Shown: positions 52,706-61,447 of the stretch, in pieces
Position numbering within the stretch: position 1 is the first letter of the stretch
Layout: each line of letters starts with the position of its first letter
Assembly (NCBI RefSeq): GCF_025244905.1
Contig: NZ_CP104285.1
Location: forward strand, 868,001-932,000
Origin: Enterobacter mori
Lineage (GTDB): Bacteria > Pseudomonadota > Gammaproteobacteria > Enterobacterales > Enterobacteriaceae
DNA: 64,000 nt
Reading direction: 5' to 3'
The notes under the pieces: model-generated
Told to the model about the DNA's origin: nothing
The model's database searches: none
The model's input: only the letters and a program-made list of their open reading frames with translations
Program-made: the position numbers and the translations under genes

Positions 52706-54343
52706 TTACCTGGCGATGAGCGCGAACACGCCCCAGCCAAAATATTCCCGCGCGTAGGTCACGTGGCGTTTCGGCGAGACGTTTAGCTCGGCCCTGACTT
52801 CGGCGGCGAAGTCGTCGTCAGGATTGGCCTCCAGCCAGCGGCGCATGGTCAGCCATTTCGCGGCTTCATACCGGTCCCAGCCTTCCTGATCTGCCAGTAC
52901 CATTTCCACCACGTCGTAGCCGAGGTTGTCGAACGCACTGACAAGCCCTGGCAGCGTCAGGAAATCGCTTGTCGAACTGACGCCGCAGGCCTGGGCAATC
53001 TCTTCCGTCGCGGGTAGCTGACGCCAGTAGGGTTCGCCAATAAGCATGATCCCGCCCGGTTTCAGGCTTTGCGCCAGCAGTTCGACGGTCCCGGCAAACC
53101 CATCGGCAATCCATGTTGCGCCGACGCAGGCGGCCACATCGCATTTCTCTTCTGCCACATATCCGGCGGCGTCGTTATGAATGAACTGAACCCGGCTGCT
53201 GACGCCGAGTTCTTCCGCGCGGCGTCTGGCCTGCTCGCTGAACAACTGGCTCATGTCGATACCGACACCGGTGATGGCGTGATCCCGGGCCCAGGTGCAG
53301 AGCATCTCGCCCGAGCCGCTGCCGAGATCAAGAATGCGGGTGCCCGGCTTCATGCGCAGCACACGACCCAGCGTGGCGTACTTCTCTTCGGTGAACGGGT
53401 TATGAATACGGTGCTCACTTTCACTAATTGTAAAAATACGTGGGATATCCAATGTGGAATTCCTTTTATTGCGTTGAGTATTAAGAGGAAGTTCCTCTGA
53501 TGTTTTTGCTTTTACGGCCAGCAAAACAAACAGCTTCCCTTCAAATGTCTTGCTGACTGGCCAGTCGTGGCTTTCAGGAGGAGGAAGCAGGGTAAAACCG
53601 ACATTACCGAGCAGGCTGACGTACTCGTCATCGCGCCAGGCCGTCATCTGGCTGCCGAAACGGGTAGTGTGACCGTTTGCCTCTATGGCCCAGAACTGCG
53701 TTGAGCTGGTCTGCGCTTCTTCATCCCAGCCATGTTCTGTCAGCAGCAAATGAGGGACGCCCAGAAACAGCCCGTCCTGACAGCGTTGCCAGCTCGGTTC
53801 AGCCATTCCCTGACGTTTAACTTCGTCGAAAGTATGAACTTCAGCGAGCAGCCTGCCACCCGGCTCCAGCCACAGCGCGCAGCGGCTGACGAGTGAGCGC
53901 GCATCCGCCGCGCTAAACACATTCAGTTCCCCGAACGTCATCATGATGAAATCGAACGATTTATCCGGCCAGTATGCGCGGATATCCTGCTGAACATAGT
54001 CGATATTCAATCCGGCATTCTGCGCCTGCTGACGGGCCCAGCTCACGGATGCCGGTGAGAAATCCACGCCGGTGCAGTGAAATCCGCGTTCCGCTAAGCG
54101 GTGGGTATAAAAGCCGGGGCCGCAGCCGAGATCGAGGATATGTGCGCCAGGGGGTAACTGGCTGGCGATCCATTCGACCTGTTGCTCAATGACCTCCTGC
54201 CTGCGGCTGGCCCAGTCGTGCTCCTGCGACAAATGATTTGCCAGCATCCGCTGGCTGAAGGCCGGTTCGTCCCAGGGGATTTTGCTCTCCTCCGCCGACA
54301 GTTGAATGTGTCGGGATGCGGAAATAAGGGTGCTGATATCCAT
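52706..54343 (-). CDS. Fused double SAM methyltransferase, C-terminal half YjhP
   Basis: A 545-residue protein made of two class I methyltransferase domains. The first (about residues 1-290) has motif I ILDLGCGPGFYTH at 69-81. The second begins at residue 298 with LDIPRIFTISESE, is 248 residues long, has motif I ILDLGSGSGEM and is very close to E. coli YjhP. The linker (TSEELPLNTQRNKRNST) looks like read-through of a former gap, and an AAAAGG site precedes an in-frame TTG (53450-53452) at the join. The ATG at 54343 is chosen for 6-nt spacing from AAGGAG. It follows topAI by 10 nt. In E. coli the order is topAI-yjhQ-yjhP; YjhQ is not here. Substrates unknown. Confidence 0.85.
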   Translation of the reverse strand: MDISTLISASRHIQLSAEESKIPWDEPAFSQRMLANHLSQEHDWASRRQEVIEQQVEWIASQLPPGAHILDLGCGPGFYTHRLAERGFHCTGVDFSPASVSWARQQAQNAGLNIDYVQQDIRAYWPDKSFDFIMMTFGELNVFSAADARSLVSRCALWLEPGGRLLAEVHTFDEVKRQGMAEPSWQRCQDGLFLGVPHLLLTEHGWDEEAQTSSTQFWAIEANGHTTRFGSQMTAWRDDEYVSLLGNVGFTLLPPPESHDWPVSKTFEGKLFVLLAVKAKTSEELPLNTQRNKRNSTLDIPRIFTISESEHRIHNPFTEEKYATLGRVLRMKPGTRILDLGSGSGEMLCTWARDHAITGVGIDMSQLFSEQARRRAEELGVSSRVQFIHNDAAGYVAEEKCDVAACVGATWIADGFAGTVELLAQSLKPGGIMLIGEPYWRQLPATEEIAQACGVSSTSDFLTLPGLVSAFDNLGYDVVEMVLADQEGWDRYEAAKWLTMRRWLEANPDDDFAAEVRAELNVSPKRHVTYAREYFGWGVFALIAR

Positions 54344-54353
54344 CATGCTCTCC

Positions 54354-54629
<276 letters not shown>

Positions 54630-54687
54630 TCATCATGTGCAAAACGTGCAAACACATAGCGGTGTCCGCATTCGATTTCGGCGCATT

Positions 54688-54728
54688 GATAATCAGTCCG
54701 GCCTGAAAAGGTCGGGAAGCTGATTATC
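54688..54728 (-). promoter_or_regulatory. Leader hairpin upstream of topAI
   Basis: GATAATCAG (54720-54728 on the minus strand) pairs with CTGATTATC (54688-54696), with inner CCGACC...GGCCGG pairing. The 5' arm overlaps the stop codon of a possible leader peptide, so ribosomes there would open the stem. Suggests translational attenuation. Confidence 0.5.
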
Positions 54729-54750
54729 GGATGATTACATTCTCCAGCAT
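54724..54750 (-). CDS. Candidate leader peptide of topAI (8 residues)
   Basis: ATG CTG GAG ... CGA TAA encodes MLENVIIR. GAGG lies 5 nt before the ATG. Its stop codon lies inside the left arm of the leader hairpin. A candidate extended -10 (TG-T-TATCAT, 54790-54795) is about 40 nt upstream. In E. coli, topAI is controlled by a stall-sensitive leader ORF (toiL); equivalence is inferred, not tested. Confidence 0.4.
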   Translation of the reverse strand: MLENVIIR

Positions 54751-54902
54751 CAAAGCCTCGGGTAGAGTTGAAAGGTATTTACGGGGTGAATGATAACACG
54801 CAGTTTTATCAGGGGCATCCGTAAAGCGGAAAAGTGTGATCCGGTTCGGAAAACGTTATCCAACTTGCTTGCAGTGCGAAACCAGAAATAAAACAGGGGC
54901 CA

Positions 54903-54926
54903 CAGAGGGGTGAAAATAGCCCTCTG
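54903..54926 (-). terminator. Candidate terminator after the chloramphenicol acetyltransferase gene
   Basis: Stem CAGAGGG-N10-CCCTCTG, about 45 nt downstream of the stop on the minus strand, followed after a few bases by TTTTATTT. Confidence 0.5.
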
Positions 54927-54968
54927 CTTTCGTTTGTCTCAATGTCACCTCTATTCAGGTGGCCAATT

Positions 54969-55643
54969 TTAGTGAGCCGCTACAGACTGACCTGGCAAAC
55001 CATCACACAGCTCCTGCAACTCATTGAACATCCTTGCCACATGGAAACCATCGCACACGGAGTGATGTACCTGAATGGCCAGCGGCAACAACACTTTTCC
55101 ATCCTGCTCGTAGTATTTTCCAAACGTGAACATAGGTGAAAAGAAGTTCTTCATGTGCGCAATATTCATATTAAAGTTCGTAAAGGTTACCCAGGGAATC
55201 GACGATACGAAAAAGACATTTTCCCGGGACTCTTCCTTCGGCCAGTAAGAAAGGTTATGTCCATAGCGTGCAACGTCTTCTGCATAGGTTTTCTGGAAGT
55301 GATGCATATTGCCGTCGTAGTGGCTCCACAATGACGAAAAGGTCTCCGTTTCGGGATGGAAAATGGTATAGCTTGGATGGATTTCATTCCATATAACCAG
55401 CTCATTGTCCTTCATGGCCATACGGAATTCCGGATGTCGGTTCATGATTTTAGAAAGGAGAAAAATAATCGTCGGGTAAAACTTCCAGCCGACCTCTTTG
55501 ATATGTTTTCGCAGCACGGTAATGTCGATCAGAACCGTTTGGTTAATTGTACACTCAGCAAATGACTGGAATACCTCAAAATGTTCTTTCCTTGCCCAAC
55601 GAGATAAATCAACAGGCGTAAATTCCGGCATTGTTTTTTTCAT
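54969..55643 (-). CDS. Chloramphenicol acetyltransferase, type A (CatA-like)
   Basis: A 224-residue homologue of CatA: trimeric cytosolic enzyme acetylating chloramphenicol from acetyl-CoA. The catalytic HHSVCDG motif (residues 193-199) is intact, with [16 protein letters not shown] and [10 protein letters not shown] shared with CatA1. It differs from CatA1 at many positions (for example the N-terminus [16 protein letters not shown]), so it is a separate, probably chromosomal variant. No insertion sequence or integron site adjoins it. Confidence 0.9.
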   Translation of the reverse strand: MKKTMPEFTPVDLSRWARKEHFEVFQSFAECTINQTVLIDITVLRKHIKEVGWKFYPTIIFLLSKIMNRHPEFRMAMKDNELVIWNEIHPSYTIFHPETETFSSLWSHYDGNMHHFQKTYAEDVARYGHNLSYWPKEESRENVFFVSSIPWVTFTNFNMNIAHMKNFFSPMFTFGKYYEQDGKVLLPLAIQVHHSVCDGFHVARMFNELQELCDGLPGQSVAAH

Positions 55644-55699
55644 TTTTAACCCTTTGATTATTATAATGGATTTAGGTAATAAACAGCCCTAACACCCAT

Positions 55700-57631
55700 T
55701 CAACTACACCTGATTACCTCGTTAACCTCAGGCTGAGGTTTTCCGAACAGGTATCCCTGCACGAGATCGCAGCCAAGCACCTGAAGACGTTCAAGCTGCT
55801 CTTCGGTTTCAACGCCTTCAGCAATGACCCGCATATTGAGGCTCTTGGCCATGCCGGTAATCAATTTAACGATGTTCAGTGCTTCATTTTGCGTGGATAT
55901 AGAATTCACAAAGGATTTGTCTATTTTGATTTTGTCAAAATTCAGTTCACTCAGTCTTGAGAGTGAAGAATATCCCGTCCCGAAATCATCGATAGAAATT
56001 TTTACGCCCAACGATCTCAGCTTTTTAAGAATACTGATCGGCATGTTGCTGTCACTGAAGAGCGAAGACTCGGTAACCTCTAGCTCAAGGCGGTTAGCCG
56101 GTAGTCCTGTCTCTTTCAGAATGGACTGCACCATCGTCGTAAACGATTTGCTGCCCAGCTGAATCGGTGAGACATTCACAGAAATTCTTGCCGGAACGGC
56201 CCAGGAAACCGCTTCACGGCAGGCAATCTCAAGCACAATTTTGCCAATTTCATTGATCTTGCCTGTTTTTTCGGCAACGGAGATGAAGCTATCCGGCGAC
56301 AGAATTCCCCTCACAGGGTGTTTCCAGCGAATAAGCGCTTCATAGCCGTAAATTTCATTGCTGAAAGAATCGACAATAGGCTGGTAATAAACAACGAATT
56401 CATTGTTATCGAGCGCCAGCGCCATATCATGTTCAAGGGTTCTGCTTTCCTGCAATTTTTGCAGCATCCACTGACGGAAGACTTTTATCTGCTGCGAACC
56501 CTCTTTTTTGGCCTCGTAGAGCGCCAGATCGGCAAATTTATAAAGATAATCAGAGCGTCGTTCATTATCAGATAAAACGATACCCACACAGGTGGCAATT
56601 TTTATCAGTTGGTTATTAATCGTATAGGGCTGGCTGATATGATTACTGATTTCTTTTGCGCGCGAAACGGCTGCCGTTTCGGTGAGGCCACTCGACAGAA
56701 GGGCAAACTCGTCTCCGCCCAAACGGTAAAACGTATCAGTGGCGCTGCTCATTGAGGTGAGCCGTCTGGATACCTGATTCAACAGTAAATCACCGGCATC
56801 ATGGCCATAGGTATCGTTGACCTCTTTGAACCGATCTAAATCAAATAACATCACCGTGACAGGGATGTGGTTTTTGTCTGCCTGAAGATTAATTTTGCTG
56901 AGATCGTCCCAGAAGAAAAGGCGGTTTTTCATGCCGGTCAGGGAGTCATGATAAACATCATACTCCAGCTTCGCGTTCTGAATTTGCAGCTTTTCTTTTG
57001 ATATCTGAAGTTCGTCAGCAAGGCTTTTAACCTGCATGTGTGCTTTGAGAATGTTTTTATTCTGGTAGATCATTAAGAACCCCAGAATAAAGCTTAATAT
57101 CACCAGAAGTAACGAAAGTGCGGAATAGATATAATAGAGTATTTGTATTTTTCTATTGGATTCATTAATCGTATTAATATCTTTTGTTAACGCACTTGAA
57201 GAGAGTTGGCTGAGTGGCGCATCGAGCAGATGCATATTAGCCAAATATTTTTTTAACTCTGCATGGCTCATTTTTTCCAGATGACTATCCAGATAAGACA
57301 GTATTTCTTCCAGGCGTGCAGCGAGCGCCTGATGCGTTTTATCGCTTTCAATATAGCGACCTAAATCTCCCCCCTTCATTAACTCACCCTGGCTGAGCAT
57401 AATTTCGAGGCGCATGCGGGCCTGGTCTATGGTAACCTCATCGGTATCGGTTGCGTACAGACCAAGCCATGATTCAAATCGGTAATACTCTGATACCAGT
57501 TGAGCCACGGACCAGGACTCAGTGTAGTGAGTCAGTTTTTGCAACTCTTGCTGACGATCGTAAACAAGAAATGCAATATATCCTGTCGTGATAAAAAGAG
57601 AAAAAATGATACCAACCAGTATCCTGTTCAT
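55700..57631 (-). CDS. GGDEF-EAL cyclic-di-GMP signalling protein with periplasmic sensor
   Basis: A 643-residue inner-membrane protein. Membrane helix at about 4-25, a helical periplasmic sensor to about 160, a second helix (about 165-190), then GGDEF (RLGGDEF, about 302) and EAL (YGYEALIRW, about 430) domains. The EAL catalytic residues are present (VNVSPIQ, LEVTES, DDFGTGYSS, AEGVETEEQ), so phosphodiesterase activity is likely; the GGDEF site is canonical but the upstream RxxD inhibitory site is missing. AGGAG precedes the ATG. 17 nt downstream of the preceding small periplasmic gene, forming an operon. Confidence 0.93.
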   Translation of the reverse strand: MNRILVGIIFSLFITTGYIAFLVYDRQQELQKLTHYTESWSVAQLVSEYYRFESWLGLYATDTDEVTIDQARMRLEIMLSQGELMKGGDLGRYIESDKTHQALAARLEEILSYLDSHLEKMSHAELKKYLANMHLLDAPLSQLSSSALTKDINTINESNRKIQILYYIYSALSLLLVILSFILGFLMIYQNKNILKAHMQVKSLADELQISKEKLQIQNAKLEYDVYHDSLTGMKNRLFFWDDLSKINLQADKNHIPVTVMLFDLDRFKEVNDTYGHDAGDLLLNQVSRRLTSMSSATDTFYRLGGDEFALLSSGLTETAAVSRAKEISNHISQPYTINNQLIKIATCVGIVLSDNERRSDYLYKFADLALYEAKKEGSQQIKVFRQWMLQKLQESRTLEHDMALALDNNEFVVYYQPIVDSFSNEIYGYEALIRWKHPVRGILSPDSFISVAEKTGKINEIGKIVLEIACREAVSWAVPARISVNVSPIQLGSKSFTTMVQSILKETGLPANRLELEVTESSLFSDSNMPISILKKLRSLGVKISIDDFGTGYSSLSRLSELNFDKIKIDKSFVNSISTQNEALNIVKLITGMAKSLNMRVIAEGVETEEQLERLQVLGCDLVQGYLFGKPQPEVNEVIRCS

Positions 57632-57648
57632 TATGTTCTCCTGAACTG

Positions 57649-58143
57649 CTATTCAATCTTCATTTTGCTAACCTGCCATGCCGAGCGCGAGTAATAAATC
57701 TGATTATTCAATTCAGGAAGACTGTCATAAGGGTAAACAATGAATGATGGGCCTTTATCGCGAATGCGCATATATTCGCCATTGATCTTTAAGGCAAGTA
57801 TGGCGTTGTATTTTTTAAAGTCGCTGAGAGGGATCTCGGTAGCGTAATCATTGAGCGCAATAACATTAACGACAGAACCCTTCGCGCCAACATAATCCAT
57901 GAGTTTGCCCATTGGGACGCCCTCAAATTTTGTACGGCCAGTGTACCAGGGAGATGTCGTCTCAAAACTCACCATACCCAGTTTTTCAAGGCTGGCGAGA
58001 TCAAACACTGCTTTTCCCTCTTCATTGGTATTTTCTATATTACCGTAAATCGTCAAAATGGGTTTTCCAACGGGTTTTGGCAGTTCGCCAGCCCAGGCTA
58101 AACTCTGTACCAGACAGCATACCAGCATTAGGGTTAATCGCAT
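57649..58143 (-). CDS. Periplasmic SUOX-fold-like protein without cofactor cysteine
   Basis: A 164-residue protein with a 19-residue signal peptide (cut near WAG-EL). The mature part resembles the small molybdopterin-dependent oxidoreductase-like fold (PILTIYGNI, LALKINGEYMRIRDKGPSFIVYPYDS). In catalytic members a Cys binds molybdenum; the mature chain here has none, so a sensory or binding role is likely. Start 58143 is chosen because GGAGG lies 5 nt upstream. First gene of an operon with the GGDEF-EAL protein, so it may be a ligand-binding partner of its periplasmic sensor. Confidence 0.8.
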   Translation of the reverse strand: MRLTLMLVCCLVQSLAWAGELPKPVGKPILTIYGNIENTNEEGKAVFDLASLEKLGMVSFETTSPWYTGRTKFEGVPMGKLMDYVGAKGSVVNVIALNDYATEIPLSDFKKYNAILALKINGEYMRIRDKGPSFIVYPYDSLPELNNQIYYSRSAWQVSKMKIE

Positions 58144-58428
58144 TATGGCCTCCACTTTTGAACAGAAGTATATGAATTATAATTTAGTTATCACAGTAGT
58201 TTATGTATTTTATTGAGTCGCTATTACTTCTGTACTTATGTGAAGATTAAGCGTAGTAAAATCAATGGCTTGCGTTGTTTTGGGCGGGGGTGTTTGAATC
58301 ACATACAACGCCTCTTTTTTTTGAGGCACGCTAAACTGACTTGAATAAACTCTCTTGCGTTTAAAAAACGATCGCTTTAATTGGGTGTTATTTTCTCACC
58401 GCAAAGATTGTATCTGTCATGGACAGGT
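58144..58428. other. Gene-free AT-rich region between two minus-strand genes
   Basis: Probably contains the promoter of the periplasmic protein/GGDEF-EAL operon. A GCCTC-T8-GAGGC hairpin lies at about 58311-58327. No coding frame is convincing. Confidence 0.5.
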
Positions 58429-58455
58429 AAAAAAAACGCCACCCAATGGGCGGCG
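58429..58455 (-). terminator. Terminator of the Yellow/royal-jelly-like gene
   Basis: On the minus strand CGCCGCCC-ATT-GGGTGGCG followed by eight T, about 35 nt after the stop. Confidence 0.85.
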
Positions 58456-58491
58456 TCGTCATATTCAGCGATTGTCCAGCGTAGTGCACCG

Positions 58492-59703
58492 TTACTTTTT
58501 CGTGCCCGGTGAAGCATCGAGTGGCAAACGCCATAGCTCGTAGCGTTCATGACCGGGTTTGACCGCTCCAGCAAAGTGGTCATTAAGGCTACTTGAGGTA
58601 AAGATCAGGTCACCGTCCGGACGAATAGCCGGCGTGTCTGGCCAGCGTACGGATTCATTTTCAGCAATAAGCGACATTGTACGGGTCTTCGGCTCATACC
58701 TGACAATGCCGTTGCGGGTGACATCCGTAATATAGAGGTTGCCCTTTGCATCGGTCACCAGACCGTCCGTGTTGCCTCCCACTGTGCCCAGATTCTGGAT
58801 TTGTCCGGTAATCTGCGCATCGGTTGAGCCAGGCTGCTTCAGAACGGCAGTTGGTACCGCGTACGCATGTTTTCCCGTCGTCACCGTCCAGTACAATGTC
58901 TCAGCATCGGGAGAAAGCGCAATGCCATTGATGCCAATCAGCAGCGGTTTACCCGGCCACACTTCCACACCGTGGGAAACGACTTTTACGCCGGGTTCAA
59001 TCTGTAGGGCAGGGTGGCGATCCAGCATGCGTCGGGCTGCGCCGGCGGTAAAATCCACAACGATCAGACCGACACGGTTTTCAGGCGCACTTCGCGATCC
59101 GCTGTCGGAAATGTATGCGATACGACGATCTTCATCGACAACGACATCATTGAGGAAGCTCGCCTTACGGTCAGCCACGCCGTCCAGTGGGATCCGTTTA
59201 ACCGTGCGACCCGAGTCGAGATCCAGCACGACCAGTTTCTGCGAGCCTGCGGGGGATTCCGCTTCTCCCGCGACGAACCCCATATCCAGCGCCCATAACC
59301 AGCCGTTCTTACGATCAACATAAAAGCCGAGCACGTTGCGCAGGTTCCGATCGGGAGCAGAATCTACCGCATTACCCTGGCGTGACGGAAATGCCGTCAG
59401 GCGCGCCGGGCCCGACTGAGTGCGGGTATCCAGAATACTTAACGTGGCGGGGGCACTGGCCGAAACCAGTCGCGGCGTGCTGACAAAGGCTTGGCCCTTT
59501 GCATCAAAGTGAATCCCGGCGATTGGGGCATTAACCGACCCGGAAAAAAGCGCCGGCTGCCCGTTCTCTGGTGTATTCCAGCTTACGCCTGAATAGCTGC
59601 GCCAGCGTTCAAGAGGTACCTGATTCGCCGCGCTGGCGCAGCTTGCGAACGAAAACAATACCGCCATCGCAATGGCGGAGAAAGTATGGGTATAGTGGGA
59701 CAT
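58492..59703 (-). CDS. Yellow/major royal jelly-like secreted beta-propeller protein
   Basis: A 403-residue protein with a signal peptide (cut near SAA-NQ, about residue 27). The body has the repeated beta-propeller segments of MRJP/Yellow and SMP-30-like proteins: NAVDSAPDRNLRNVLGF, LNDVVVDEDRRIAYISDSG, GINGIALSPDAETLYWT and DGLVTDAKGNLYITD. Bacterial homologues are called L-dopachrome tautomerase-related; their substrate is unknown. It lies next to an SDR remnant and a divergent LysR gene, which may have formed one metabolic unit. Confidence 0.85.
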   Translation of the reverse strand: MSHYTHTFSAIAMAVLFSFASCASAANQVPLERWRSYSGVSWNTPENGQPALFSGSVNAPIAGIHFDAKGQAFVSTPRLVSASAPATLSILDTRTQSGPARLTAFPSRQGNAVDSAPDRNLRNVLGFYVDRKNGWLWALDMGFVAGEAESPAGSQKLVVLDLDSGRTVKRIPLDGVADRKASFLNDVVVDEDRRIAYISDSGSRSAPENRVGLIVVDFTAGAARRMLDRHPALQIEPGVKVVSHGVEVWPGKPLLIGINGIALSPDAETLYWTVTTGKHAYAVPTAVLKQPGSTDAQITGQIQNLGTVGGNTDGLVTDAKGNLYITDVTRNGIVRYEPKTRTMSLIAENESVRWPDTPAIRPDGDLIFTSSSLNDHFAGAVKPGHERYELWRLPLDASPGTKK

Positions 59704-59748
59704 AAATGCTCCGGTGAAGAGAGTAAGAAGCGGCTTCTTAATCCGGTA

Positions 59749-59942
59749 TCAAAGAATGGAGCGGAACGTGCCGCCCTCGACGCGTACCGCAGCTCCGTTA
59801 GACGCTGCGCAGAGTGGGCTTGCCAGCAGCGCGACCAAAGCGGCTATTTCGTCAGCCTCGATCATTCGCGCGCCAGCGTGCTGGCGATAGCCAGCCCAAT
59901 TCCTGCGGTAGCTCCAGTGATAAGTGCGGTCACTTTACTCAT
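59749..59942 (-). pseudogene. Short-chain dehydrogenase (SDR) with internal deletion
   Basis: Minus-strand start at 59942 encodes MSKVTALITGATAGIGLAIA..., an intact Rossmann TGxxxGIG motif, for 26 codons, then a stop at 59862-59864. A shifted frame starting MIEADEIAALVALLASP and ending RVEGGTFRSIL with stop at 59749-59751 is the usual SDR C-terminus. Most of the protein between (about 180 residues in the family, including the Tyr-Lys site) is missing. The join lies near 59862-59867. Its presumed regulator is the divergent LysR gene. Confidence 0.8.
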
Positions 59943-59999
59943 CGCTCAATCGGAGATAAATTAGCGAAATTGAAAAACATTTGTTCGTGAAAGAGCAAA

Positions 60000-60899
60000 A
60001 TGAGCAGAAAATTCGATTATCTCGGCGATGTTGAAGTCTTCATTACTGTCGTTGAACATGGCTCATTTACCGCGGCTGCGGTTGCCCTTTCAACCACCCC
60101 CTCAGTCTTGAGCCGCGCGGTGTCCCGCCTTGAAGTACGTCTTGGACGACAGCTATTACAGCGCACCACTCGTCGCGTGGGGCTCACGGAAGCCGGACGA
60201 ATTTATCTTGAGCAGGCGCGAGCGGCGTTTTCCCTGCTTGATGACGCCGAACGGGATGGTCGTGGTCAGGGGGGCGATCTGACGGGCCGTGTGAGGATCA
60301 GCGTTCCGACCACCTACGGGCACTATTGTCTGCCGCCCCTGCTGGCTCGCTTTTCTCAACAGTATCCGCACGTTCAGGTAGAACTGAATATCACCAATCG
60401 CAACGTCGATCTGATCGCGGAGGGATTCGATCTCGCTGTTCGTCTGGGTCAGATGCCCGATAGTGGCTTAGTGGCGCGCAAGCTGGAAGATGCGGCATTG
60501 CTTCTGGTGGCATCCCCTGCTTACCTTCATCGAACGGGCGTCCCGCAGACGCTGGATGAGCTGCAACAGCACCGCTGTCTGCCTTTTATCATGCCGCGAA
60601 CGGGGCGCATTGCACCCTGGGTGTTCCGGGATGATGGACGCGACGTTGACTGGCTGCCCCGTTCAACCTTCGAAATATCGGATGACGTGCTGGGCGTGGT
60701 TTCACTGGCGGAACAGGGGATGGGGATCTGCCAGAGCTATGAATTTATCGTCCGCGACAGGATAGCGCGCGGCCAGCTCGTCGAAGTGCTGCCCCATTTA
60801 CGCGGGCGCTCGCGGCCTTTCTCCGTGATCTTCGCGCCGCACCGTCGTCAGTCGGCAGCCACTCGCGCGATGATCGCCCTTCTGACCGCTGACGCATGA
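60000..60899 (+). CDS. LysR-type transcriptional regulator
   Basis: A 299-residue LysR protein. Winged helix at about residues 8-65 (FTAAAVALSTTPSVLSRAVSR) and a periplasmic-binding-like effector domain at about 95-295 of the CrgA type (VRISVPTTYGHY). Divergent from the SDR remnant, 57 nt apart, as regulators of SDR genes often are; the SDR loss may leave it without its original target. It has a possible partner in the small membrane protein 16 nt after it. Confidence 0.9.
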   Translation: MSRKFDYLGDVEVFITVVEHGSFTAAAVALSTTPSVLSRAVSRLEVRLGRQLLQRTTRRVGLTEAGRIYLEQARAAFSLLDDAERDGRGQGGDLTGRVRISVPTTYGHYCLPPLLARFSQQYPHVQVELNITNRNVDLIAEGFDLAVRLGQMPDSGLVARKLEDAALLLVASPAYLHRTGVPQTLDELQQHRCLPFIMPRTGRIAPWVFRDDGRDVDWLPRSTFEISDDVLGVVSLAEQGMGICQSYEFIVRDRIARGQLVEVLPHLRGRSRPFSVIFAPHRRQSAATRAMIALLTADA

Positions 60900-60915
60900 C
60901 AAGGAACTGTTCACC

Positions 60916-61425
60916 ATGAAAAAAGATAGCTATGCCTTTCTGATCCCACTCATCGTTGGCGGGTTGGCGTTGATATTCGGTTTTGTTGTCTGGTCAATCC
61001 AGATTTATCGCGTGACCTTTCTCACCGTCCTGGGAGAACAGGTTCTTGCGGTTGGCGCATTGCTGCTGCCGCTGGTGGTGATGGCGATGTTCATCGCGAA
61101 GAGAGCGTTCAAAGGCAAAACCGTTGTTGACGTTGTCAAAATTTACCTCGGCCTCATCATTTTCAGCCTACCGGTGGTCATTTTCGTCATCGTTACCGCG
61201 GCCTGGCTACTGGGCGGAGAATACTCTGCCTGGAGTCAACCTTATCGGTATGAATCCGGCAGCCGAAAAAGCTGTTCGGGGGCGAAAGTCTATGAGCCGG
61301 AACTCAAGAGAGAGATCCGCATCTGTTACCCGCAGGGGAATTATTTTATCGATAGCACCCTATACGTGGAAAAGCGGAGTAATTCGCTGGGCATGGTGGT
61401 GCTTTGGGCAATCACACGGCCCTGA
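60916..61425 (+). CDS. Predicted inner-membrane protein, unknown function
   Basis: A 169-residue protein with three hydrophobic segments (about 9-29, 38-61 and 75-97) and a soluble C-terminal part containing two Cys (SRKSCSGA and EIRICYPQG) that could form a disulfide. Not recognised. AAGGA lies 13 nt before the ATG, and it may be co-transcribed with the LysR gene. Convergent with the cyclase gene. Confidence 0.7.
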   Translation: MKKDSYAFLIPLIVGGLALIFGFVVWSIQIYRVTFLTVLGEQVLAVGALLLPLVVMAMFIAKRAFKGKTVVDVVKIYLGLIIFSLPVVIFVIVTAAWLLGGEYSAWSQPYRYESGSRKSCSGAKVYEPELKREIRICYPQGNYFIDSTLYVEKRSNSLGMVVLWAITRP

Positions 61426-61447
61426 ACCCGGGGCCGACTCATCCCCC

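Noticed and set aside
54633..54686. A 17-codon frame (MRRNRMRTP...) in the topAI leader
   Set aside because: No ribosome-binding site; the ATG sits just after the hairpin. The 8-codon frame at 54724 has a better site.
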